From Bolinopsis microptera (taxonomy: Eukaryota; Ctenophora; Tentaculata; Lobata; Bolinopsidae): 21,776 nucleotides of DNA. The notes below the pieces were generated by a model that had not been told where the DNA came from, made no database searches, and saw nothing but the letters and a program-made list of their open reading frames with translations. The stretch lies in NCBI RefSeq assembly GCF_026151205.1, contig NW_026971895.1, forward strand, positions 1-21,776, written 5' to 3'. Positions 11,221-18,326 of the stretch are shown here, in pieces; positions within the stretch are counted from its first letter, which is position 1; each line of letters opens with the position of its first letter. The position numbers and the translations under genes are program-made.

Positions 11221-11325
11221 CTCAAGTTCGTTGTAATCTGAAACATCAATGTTGAAGATGTACGTTTTGATGGAGTCAAGTAGGCCGGAAGCTGGATGTA
11301 GAGAATTAGCAGTTTCCTGGGACAT
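11221..11325 (-). CDS. Candidate first coding exon of an unidentified host gene
   Basis: An ATG in good context (CACCATG) with an in-frame TAG 9 nt upstream opens 35 codons beginning MSQETANSLH and ending YNELE. It is followed by GTTTGC, an acceptable but weak donor. The exon ends in phase 0, which matches the phase of the next candidate exon. The peptide is acidic and serine-containing, with no recognisable domain. If the donor is not used, the frame runs 16 more codons to TAG. I do not recognise the gene. Composition and the matching downstream exons make it more than a chance ORF. Confidence 0.45.
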
Positions 11326-11900
11326 GGTGCTCTACAATCATGTCTGGTATTTCATTCAATAACCTAGTGAAAGTGATGTTTTAAAGTTAACAACAGTTTG
11401 CATATGCGTATTAAAGGTCAAAGGATGATAACCGGCAAAATGTGAGAAACCTTTTTTTCATGGACACTCTCCTAGAACCGACCCCAGGAGACACATCTTT
11501 CGCCCACACATCTCTCTCTCAGAATGGGTGTAAACAAAGCCGAATTATCGTATTTATATAAAAGTAACAATAAACCTATTGCCTTTTAACCGTTACCTCC
11601 AGATAAGAAAAAATAACTACAACTAACACATTTCTTCGAAATCAAATGATTATTTTTCATTAATTCTGAAAAATTATTTTTCATATTCACATTCATGACA
11701 AAATGAAGTTAATTGATCAATTGTGTTACGAAGATCCTACAGACTGTATAGTAGATGGACAATGAATTTATGAATAATGAGTTAATGAATTATATGATAG
11801 AGTGAGTTATAACATGAAACTGAGGGCATTTTTTAAAAAAATTTTAAGAGAGGCTGGGCCTGGTAGGCCTACGAGAGGATAGCATGGATGCTTTGCCTAC
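11326..11900. other. Upstream region of the minus-strand candidate gene
   Basis: It would hold the 5' UTR and promoter of the gene starting at 11325. No TATA box at a useful position or other clear promoter element was identified. The left part is AT-rich. Confidence 0.35.
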
Positions 11901-11908
11901 CTCTGGGG
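11901..11908. repeat. Target-site duplication, left copy (CTCTGGGG)
   Basis: Identical to 12213-12220 on the other side of the MITE. Eight bases is the length hAT transposases generate. Confidence 0.85.
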
Positions 11909-11936
11909 AAGTGGCGTAACATTGCCTGTTGGCGCG

Positions 11937-11972
<36 letters not shown>

Positions 11973-12212
11973 CCGAAAAAGCGCCCCCTTGTTGGCGCCC
12001 CCTCCCCTTTTGGTTTAACTTGAATTAGGTGATTTTAGAGGATAAGCAGGTAAAATCTCTAAAAAAAGTGTATCTAGAGCAAAACGTGCAGTTTTGCTAG
12101 TACTTCAGTTAAGTTTTTGAAATTGTCCCACATTCAAACGACGATTTGGCGCCCCCCTAAGACGGCGACTCCCCCCACAGCGGGGTCAGCGGGGCCCTTT
12201 GTTACGCCACTG
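11909..12212. mobile_element. Non-autonomous hAT-like MITE (304 bp) with 8-bp target duplication
   Basis: The left end AAGTGGCGTAAC and right end GTTACGCCACTG are inverted copies differing at the outermost base. The identical octamer CTCTGGGG flanks the element at 11901-11908 and 12213-12220. An 8-bp duplication with CAGTGGCGTA-type ends is characteristic of hAT transposons. The interior has no ORF, is rich in GGCGCCCCC motifs and holds an uninterrupted C35 tract (11937-11971). It would need a transposase from elsewhere. Confidence 0.88.
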
Positions 12213-12220
12213 CTCTGGGG
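12213..12220. repeat. Target-site duplication, right copy (CTCTGGGG)
   Basis: Identical to 11901-11908, directly outside the GTTACGCCACTG terminus. Confidence 0.85.
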
Positions 12221-12417
12221 TATGGCAGTTCTGTGGGAGGATGCCGGTAGAATCAAGTTGTGTAATCTGTGGGCATGAAGGTTACCATTAATATGTTACG
12301 AAAATTATCCACATTGACTTTTTTCAGAATTACATGCAGTCTAGTTAACAGTTATATACAGAGTGAAAATTTCTAAAACTACACACCCATTTTTGGAGTT
12401 AGAAAGACCTATAGTTG

Positions 12418-12540
12418 ATTGACGATGTCAATCCGTCGAGATCATTGCTCTGCGAAGCAGAGCAACGATCGTCGACAGATTGCTTCGATGCGAAGCAAGA
12501 ATGCTAATTTGCGCGGCGCGTTGAAGCGGCGAAGTCCTCC
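12418..12540. mobile_element. 123-bp palindromic module flanked by a 14-bp direct repeat
   Basis: The 14-mer AAGACCTATAGTTG occurs at 12404-12417 and again at 12541-12554, exactly bracketing this segment, so it looks like an insertion with target-site duplication. Inside are consecutive hairpins with three-base loops: ATTGAC-GAT-GTCAAT (12418-12432), a ~23-bp stem with two mismatches and one bulge around GAA (12431-12480), and TTGCTTCG-ATG-CGAAGCAA (12480-12498). A long duplication is more typical of LINE-mediated insertion than of cut-and-paste transposons, but there is no A tail. The family is not recognised. Confidence 0.6.
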
Positions 12541-12554
12541 AAGACCTATAGTTG

Positions 12555-12905
12555 TATACTTCTTTTGATTTAGTTATAAAATAGGATTATAACTTAATTA
12601 AGGGGGGGGTCTTCATCAAAATTCTCTAGAAATTGATTTTATAGTTGTTTCTGATAGAATGAAGTGATATCTATCAGCTGCTTTTGGTCCCATGGAAAAA
12701 CATTGTATTTACTTTCTTTTTTTAATTGTATTTTGCTTATTCGATTTTGAAAATCTTGGACCTGGAAAAATCGTCAAAAAATGAGGTCCAAGATTTTGGT
12801 CACAAATATACAAAAAGACCCTGTTATGTTTTTTAAACTCCAAAACACCTAATAGTTGTCACAGAGCTGGGCCTGGGGTGTGAAAATAGTCAGGGTTATT
12901 ATTAA
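12555..12905. other. Spacer between the two palindromic modules
   Basis: AT-rich, with a G8 run at 12602-12609. No gene seen. Confidence 0.5.
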
Positions 12906-13109
12906 TTGGAGGACGTCGCCGCTTCGATGCACCACGCAATGCAATGCTTGGAGGACTTCGCCGCTTCGACGCGCCGCGCAAACTAGCATTCTTGCTTCGC
13001 ATCGAAGATCGTTGCTCTGCTTCGCAGAGCAACGATCTCGACGGATTGACATCGTCAATCAATGCAATGCAAACTATCAAGATTTCAAAGGGTTGACATT
13101 GTCAATCAA
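12906..13109. repeat. Second, inverted copy of the palindromic module with extra sub-repeats
   Basis: 12948-13056 is the reverse complement of 12421-12542, apart from a 13-base difference next to the central hairpin and a few substitutions. It contains a perfect 14-bp stem with TTC loop (13007-13037). A 5' unit starting TTGGAGGAC occurs twice 42 bp apart (12906 and 12948), and TTGACATYGTCAATCAA occurs twice 47 bp apart (13046-13062 and 13093-13109). The segment is modular, with CpG-type differences between units. Confidence 0.65.
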
Positions 13110-13181
13110 CAGCAAGTCCAACTCTGTGCCTTACAAATTGTTAATGGACTGATCCGGCGCACACCAACGACAGCACATTCA

Positions 13182-13199
13182 ATTTCATACGTATGAAAT
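13182..13199. repeat. Perfect 18-bp palindrome
   Basis: ATTTCATAC followed by its exact complement GTATGAAAT, centred on ACGT. It could be a dimeric protein-binding site or the tip of an old inverted repeat. Confidence 0.55.
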
Positions 13200-13330
13200 A
13201 GTTTATATAACCTGCTTTATTTTGCATTAATAAGTTGAGTGTTGACGTGTTACGACCAAAATTGAAAAGAAATCGTTTAAGATCACTTGTATCACGTTGC
13301 GACCCCCACGGTCGTTACTACACCCCCTTT

Positions 13331-13391
13331 ATCGTTCTGACGATGCAGGGGAGCCGCGCACTTCGTGCGCGGCGGGTCATACAACGTATGA
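13331..13391. repeat. Chain of three short hairpins, GC-rich
   Basis: ATCGT-TCTG-ACGAT (13331-13344), GCCGCGCAC-TTC-GTGCGCGGC (13353-13373, nine perfect pairs) and TCATAC-AAC-GTATGA (13377-13391) follow one another. The design of adjacent perfect stems with tiny loops repeats that of the modules at 12.4 and 12.9 kb, with different sequence. Confidence 0.5.
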
Positions 13392-13818
13392 CAAAGTAAA
13401 ACAAAATTTTTTTTTTTTAGTAAAACAAAATTTTTATTTACCACAAAACAATCAATACATATTTAATATTATTATACATTTACAAATAAATCTAAATTTA
13501 AATCCAGCTATAGACACAATACACAGCCCGCCGCGCAGACAGCCACACATTGCTGAGAGATTCTCAGGTGCAGATGTAAGCGCCGCGCCCGCGAGGTTTG
13601 TTATCTTACAATTACATGTCACGATATATTATTAATTATCAGAGAATTTTAGAAGCAAAATAATAATTGCATATTGGGAAAATTTCGGTCGTTAACGCAG
13701 TATAGGGCGTGGACACTGCAATGCTAATAACGGAAAATTTTGAGGCACGAGTTTCATTCAGCTACCCAATTTATATGTGACATGTACTTGTATTAAATTC
13801 AGATAAATGTTAGTAACA

Positions 13819-13867
13819 ATCGACGCCAACATTGCGCAACTGTAAACTGCAAAATGTTAACGTCGAT
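13819..13867. repeat. Imperfect hairpin, 20-bp arms
   Basis: 13819-13838 pairs with 13848-13867 at 16 of 20 positions across a 9-base loop, and partial pairing extends outward through TTAGT/ACTAA. Confidence 0.5.
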
Positions 13868-14045
13868 TATCACTAAATCACATCTCGCAAGTTACTAATT
13901 CTTTGCACTATATATGTTACGTCACTATAGCATATGTCATTCATATTGTACGTTATTGGTTATATAAGATAAAAATAAACATTTTATAATTGTTTCAATG
14001 TTCAACACTGCTAAAAAACAAATACCTACTTGCCCATCGATTAAG

Positions 14046-14102
14046 CAGTCGCCAAAACAAGGCTCAAAGTTAATTTACCTTCACACCTCGTTTTGGAGAC
14101 TG
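14046..14102. repeat. Imperfect hairpin, 17-bp arms
   Basis: CAGTCGCCAAAACAAGG (14046-14062) pairs with 14086-14102 at 15 of 17 positions around a ~23-base loop. A perfect 12-bp inverted repeat (CTTGCCCATCGA, 14029-14040 and 14197-14208) encloses it. Confidence 0.45.
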
Positions 14103-14747
14103 AAGGATGTCAATAAATAAATAATGGATAACATTAATACTGAATATGATGGATAATCAGTAATATCAATAAAATCCACAATCACTAATCATGTTTTCGA
14201 TGGGCAAGCACTCGCAACTGGATGCTGAAACAAACGGCGCAAGTCTTGCACCGTTCATGCAGCATACGTCGCGAGATATCATGAGCTCCGCTAACTCTGC
14301 GATTCTAACGGATGAATTAGGCTACCCCGACAGAAACACAGGTAACAGGGGGTTGTGGAAGGACACGAACACTGTTCGTTAACTCGTACTCCGGGTACCC
14401 CCTATATAGATCTATGTCCCGCCGGAGACAGCCCACCACCAGTCATATCGAAAGCAGCTTTTAATTCTGCATTATAAATATCGCGTCGTCATGATAAATA
14501 ATATACATTATCACTACACACTTGTCACTACACACTTTTATGCACAGTACAACTAAAATATTAACAAGAGACAGAAGAGTTTTACATCGGCTCAGCACCG
14601 CAAGGACGTTGGCTATACACGTGGTTCATAAATTAGTTTGATTTGGGTACGGTTCGACCGGGAAAGTGGTCGGGGTTAGTTCTCATAATGAGTAATCACT
14701 GTCGTCAGATATATTAGAGCGGGAACTCCCCCAGGTTCCGGACGAAA

Positions 14748-14789
14748 CGCGCACAGTATTTAGAGTATCAGCGCGCAATGCTGTGCGCG
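14748..14789. repeat. GC-rich hairpin, 13-bp arms
   Basis: CGCGCACAGTATT (14748-14760) pairs with AATGCTGTGCGCG (14777-14789) at 12 of 13 positions. It lies just beyond the ORF2 stop on the minus strand, possibly in the LINE 3' UTR. Confidence 0.45.
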
Positions 14790-14934
14790 CTCCCATATTG
14801 TTTTATCATTCGGCGATCGCGTTCAACGTGACTGGTTAGGAAGTGCTATGTTGTTTACCTAATTTCAAGCATGGTATCCATAGATAAGATTATCAGTCAG
14901 TAAGTGGGAATAACAGGCAAGTATCACTTCTCAC

Positions 14935-17900
14935 TCAGAATTCAGTGAAATTTTTGTCACACCAATCAGTTCCATACCTGTTTTGAGCTCTTAGAAGTGA
15001 CTGTTTAAGCAAATTCTTGACAGAGCTGCAAGGGGAGGTGAAATTCATCGGCCCAACTTTACGAAATTCGTTCCACAGCCATGCAGATTTGTACATAAAT
15101 TGATTAGTTGGAGAGGGCGTGATTAACAAATTATCTTTCCTATTTGATAAGCCGAATAGGTAGTATAACGAAATTGGTACTCGTGACTTAATGATCTTAA
15201 ACAATTCCATTAAACAACGGTATCTGTATAGGTTCTCTATAGCAAGTAGTTCGTGTTTTGTGAATAGAGGTTTGGTGGACTCTTTAACATAGAATTCAGA
15301 TCCTAGACGTTGAGAATTAATTGGTCTTGCTCTAGCACATGTCTTGAACTTGTCTACATAGGCTTCAAAGTCTCCAAAGAGAATCCTGATACACTTCTTT
15401 TGAGTAATAAATAGCGGTTTCAACTGATTATTGGGAATACCTCCCCAGACAGAAATAGCATAACCTAGGTGTGATTCAAAGAGAGAATGATATATTTGCT
15501 TATATAGTGATTCTGGTAAGCATTTCTTAATACGGTAGATACGTCCACAAGCACTACTTAGTTTCTTATTGAGAGATAATATGTGTGGTTTCCAGCTCAG
15601 TTTATCATCAATGATTACTCCAAGAAATTTTGTCTGACTTACACGTTTAATTATTTTGTTATTTATGGACAAGTTTTGGCTATCTATATCTGCATTTAAT
15701 TCGCTATTATCACGTTTAGAGGGAGAAAAGTACATATAACAACACTTCTTCACATTAATGTGCAGTAGGTTAACTCCCATATACTTGTTTACGGCCTGTA
15801 GTACCTCATTAGCCAATTCGTATGCTTTATTTTTCGAATCGGCAGCGACAAATATATTAGTATCGTCTGCAAATAAGACAAATTTACCCTTATTAGTTAT
15901 ATTGCAAATATCATTGATATACAGTAGGAAAAGTAGAGGTCCTAATACACTACCCTGAGGGACTCCAAATTCGACCGGTAATTCATCAGATTTGGTATCT
16001 AGAACATTTACAAATTGTTTCCTATTAGACAAGTAACTAGAGATAAGATTCAGAGCATTCCCTCTTATACCGTAGTTTTTTAATTTAGTAGTTAGTTTAC
16101 AGTGATCTAGAGTGTCAAAGGCTTTTGAGAGATCGATGAAGACCCCTAGGACATGTTGCTTTTTACTAATTAACGATTCTATATGTTCTACAGAGTAGTT
16201 CAGTGCATGGCTGGTGGAGTGTCCTTTCCTAAAGCCGAACTGGTTTTCATGTATTATCCCCTTGGAAGTAAGGAAACTATAGAGCCTCTTATAAATTAAC
16301 TTTTCTAGAATTTTCCCGAATACAGGTAGAGTTGATACTGGTCTATAGTTTTCTAATAGCTGTTCATCTTCTTTTTTGTAAATGGGGCTGATTCTCCCAG
16401 TCTTCAATTCATCGGGGAAGTGGCCTTCTTGCATGCATTTGTTAAAGTATCTAGCTAAGTACGGTGCAGTAATTTGGCATGACTTCTTGATCACATGGAT
16501 AGGTATGTCACTGGATTTCCCGTTTTTTAGTTCGCTTATGGTCTCTTTAATCTCAGTACAGTCAGAATCCCAAAGATAAATACTGGACGTAATTGATGTT
16601 GGCAGGTAGTCAGTAAATGAAGGCAGCGAATTTATTCTCAAATAGTCACCAGAGTATGCTTCGTTCAGGTTAGCTGCAATAGAGGCAAAGTATTTATTGA
16701 ACTCATTTGCAATTATACGACGATTAATCACACGTTCATTATTTATCACGAAGTTCGGCTTGATCTCACGTCTTTTCTTACCACGTAGTTCGTTGATTAT
16801 CTGCCAGGTTTTCTTGCTATCTCCAGCGCATTCTGTAATCTTAACACCATGATACTTACGTTTTGCAGAATTGATAAGGTGGTTTAATAACTTCCGGTGT
16901 GCCTTAAATTCTTCATGACGTGTTACCTTATTTGTACAATTATAACAAAGAGTAAGACAGTCTGCATGGCTAGGTGAAGAGTTGCTGAGGCATTTCTTCT
17001 TAACTGCCTTTTTCCATAGGTCATAAAGCTCATGTTTTCTATTTATAGAGAAAAGACAATTTTTTTGAGAAAAGACAATTTTATTAGAGGCAATTAGGCC
17101 AGATGTAATCCATGGGTTGTTTTTAGCAGTACGTTTAGAACACTTAGGCTGGTCTAGTTTACATGCGTTGTCTAGTTGATGATTGAATAGAGTGAAAAAA
17201 GTACTGAAATCTTCTGGTGGATCACTTGTTAATTCATTGTCTAGTACTTCGACAAATTTGTTCACATTAGTTGCACAGTAGTCATAGTACTGGAAGTGCT
17301 TTTGTTCATGATCCTCAGCACTGACTAGGGGTGAGTTGAATATGTTAAATACAGCATGATGGTGACTGATGCAGGTACTAATCGTTCCAGAGCAGATAGA
17401 GTTTTCGATGTTGGTGGTGAGTATGTTGTCAATGCATGATTGGTTACATCCTGGTTTATGATGCGTAGACGTAGAAATAAGTGGTGATAAACCTAGGCCT
17501 AGAATAAGGTTTTCAAAGTCTTGAACGAGTTTACTGTTTTCATCATGGAGATTAATGTTGAAGTCTCCTAGTATGTAAACATTCTTTTTTGAGCATGATT
17601 CAATCATTTTTCTAAGTTCATTTAGTGCCTCTGAGGCGTTCCCACTAGGAGGACGGTACAGAACTCCTACATGTAGAGGTTCATCATGTTGAATGGTAAT
17701 AAATAGGGTTTCAAGATTTTTGGTTACCCATGATAATTCTTCGTTTACAACTCCATTAAGTTCGTCCTTTAAGTACAATGCTACTCCACTTCCCTTCGCT
17801 TTATTGATATGTTTATCTTGGTAGAAACAATTGTATCCCTCTAGATGGTAAACGGTGCTTTCCTCTATTCCAATATTGGTTTCAGCAAGTCCAATAATTT

Positions 17901-18318
17901 TAAATTTTTCGGCTATTAGGTCTAGTTCCATGCTAAAGGCATCAAAATTTGTTTTATTGCCATCTATGTTCTGGAAAATCATGGAGCAGTTGCTTGCAAA
18001 ACACGGTTTGATATGTGTGTTAAAGTCCTTAATTGTATAGGATCTACAGTTTTCCAAAACATCAGACATCTTTTGGAGACATGGGTCACAGTCATTAACT
18101 TCAGGATCGGTCATTACTTTAAAAGGATTATATTTTTTAGATATAGAATGTTTACATTTGATGCAGTAAAAGTTGTCATTAATAACTTGTGCTTTGGAGG
18201 GATTAAAACATTTGGCATGGAAAATACTGTTGCAGTTAAAGCATTCAAAGTGGGGAAGCCCTAGACCAATATTCTTCAGACAGTGATAACAAATTTCCTT
18301 TTGAACACGATTAACCAT
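14935..18318 (-). CDS. LINE ORF2 protein: PHD finger, APE-type endonuclease, reverse transcriptase
   Basis: An 1127-aa uninterrupted frame ends in TGA at 14935-14937. A C4HC3 PHD finger lies at residues 10-55 (C10, C13, C26, C29, H34, C37, C52, C55). The endonuclease-exonuclease-phosphatase domain spans ~112-325: QN (116-117), AETN with E146, YRPP (221-224), GDFN with D252 and N254, CIDN with D297, and a terminal SHHH (318-321) where many relatives have SDH. The reverse transcriptase spans ~640-905: NYRPVSTLP, QFGFRKGHST, FIDLSKAFD with D729, GVPQGSVLGPLLFLLYINDI, FADDT with D818/D819, and KFLGVIIDDKLSW. The C-terminal region to 1127 has no RNase H. The endonuclease would nick the target and the reverse transcriptase would copy element RNA by target-primed reverse transcription. 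Domain order and motifs place it in the jockey group, closest in style to CR1/L2 elements; the clade is inferred. All catalytic residues except the Asp of SDH are present. Confidence 0.96.
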   Translation of the reverse strand: MVNRVQKEICYHCLKNIGLGLPHFECFNCNSIFHAKCFNPSKAQVINDNFYCIKCKHSISKKYNPFKVMTDPEVNDCDPCLQKMSDVLENCRSYTIKDFNTHIKPCFASNCSMIFQNIDGNKTNFDAFSMELDLIAEKFKIIGLAETNIGIEESTVYHLEGYNCFYQDKHINKAKGSGVALYLKDELNGVVNEELSWVTKNLETLFITIQHDEPLHVGVLYRPPSGNASEALNELRKMIESCSKKNVYILGDFNINLHDENSKLVQDFENLILGLGLSPLISTSTHHKPGCNQSCIDNILTTNIENSICSGTISTCISHHHAVFNIFNSPLVSAEDHEQKHFQYYDYCATNVNKFVEVLDNELTSDPPEDFSTFFTLFNHQLDNACKLDQPKCSKRTAKNNPWITSGLIASNKIVFSQKNCLFSINRKHELYDLWKKAVKKKCLSNSSPSHADCLTLCYNCTNKVTRHEEFKAHRKLLNHLINSAKRKYHGVKITECAGDSKKTWQIINELRGKKRREIKPNFVINNERVINRRIIANEFNKYFASIAANLNEAYSGDYLRINSLPSFTDYLPTSITSSIYLWDSDCTEIKETISELKNGKSSDIPIHVIKKSCQITAPYLARYFNKCMQEGHFPDELKTGRISPIYKKEDEQLLENYRPVSTLPVFGKILEKLIYKRLYSFLTSKGIIHENQFGFRKGHSTSHALNYSVEHIESLISKKQHVLGVFIDLSKAFDTLDHCKLTTKLKNYGIRGNALNLISSYLSNRKQFVNVLDTKSDELPVEFGVPQGSVLGPLLFLLYINDICNITNKGKFVLFADDTNIFVAADSKNKAYELANEVLQAVNKYMGVNLLHINVKKCCYMYFSPSKRDNSELNADIDSQNLSINNKIIKRVSQTKFLGVIIDDKLSWKPHILSLNKKLSSACGRIYRIKKCLPESLYKQIYHSLFESHLGYAISVWGGIPNNQLKPLFITQKKCIRILFGDFEAYVDKFKTCARARPINSQRLGSEFYVKESTKPLFTKHELLAIENLYRYRCLMELFKIIKSRVPISLYYLFGLSNRKDNLLITPSPTNQFMYKSAWLWNEFRKVGPMNFTSPCSSVKNLLKQSLLRAQNRYGTDWCDKNFTEF

Positions 18319-18326
18319 ACCTGTTA
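18316..18326 (-). promoter_or_regulatory. ORF1 stop / ORF2 start junction
   Basis: On the minus strand the ORF1 stop TAA is followed by five bases (CAGGT) and then the ORF2 ATG, giving TAACAGGTATG. The frames differ. Such close stop-start spacing in LINEs is usually read as termination-reinitiation by the same ribosome, as known for the insect SART1 UAAUG overlap. The ORF2 frame has no stop codon for several codons upstream of its ATG, so a frameshift cannot be excluded, but no classical slippery heptamer is seen. Confidence 0.6.

Larger units (their letters stand above)
13392..14934. other. Non-coding, hairpin-rich; right part may be the LINE 3' UTR
   Basis: A 17-bp sequence (AGTAAAACAAAATTTTT) is duplicated at 13395-13411 and 13419-13435, with a T12 run between. 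The three hairpins listed separately lie here. No coding frame is convincing. The LINE 3' end must lie within or before this interval but is not located. Confidence 0.45.

Noticed and set aside
13407-13418. T12 run as the LINE poly(A) tail on the minus strand
   Set aside because: It would imply a ~1.5-kb 3' UTR and has no matching target duplication beside it; kept only as a weak possibility.
13297-13635. 112-codon plus-strand frame
   Set aside because: It crosses GC-rich hairpins and then low-complexity AT sequence, with no protein-like domain.
14191-14382. 63-codon plus-strand frame near a GC-richer patch
   Set aside because: Short, no recognisable motif, no splice or promoter context.
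14600-14665. tRNA-like or SINE promoter (GGTTCGACC resembles a B box)
   Set aside because: The upstream A box does not fit in sequence or spacing and no cloverleaf can be drawn.
17350-17364. SHHH instead of SDH at the end of the endonuclease as an inactivating change
   Set aside because: The catalytic His is kept, and as I recall an SHH variant is common among jockey-group endonucleases, so it was not treated as a lesion.
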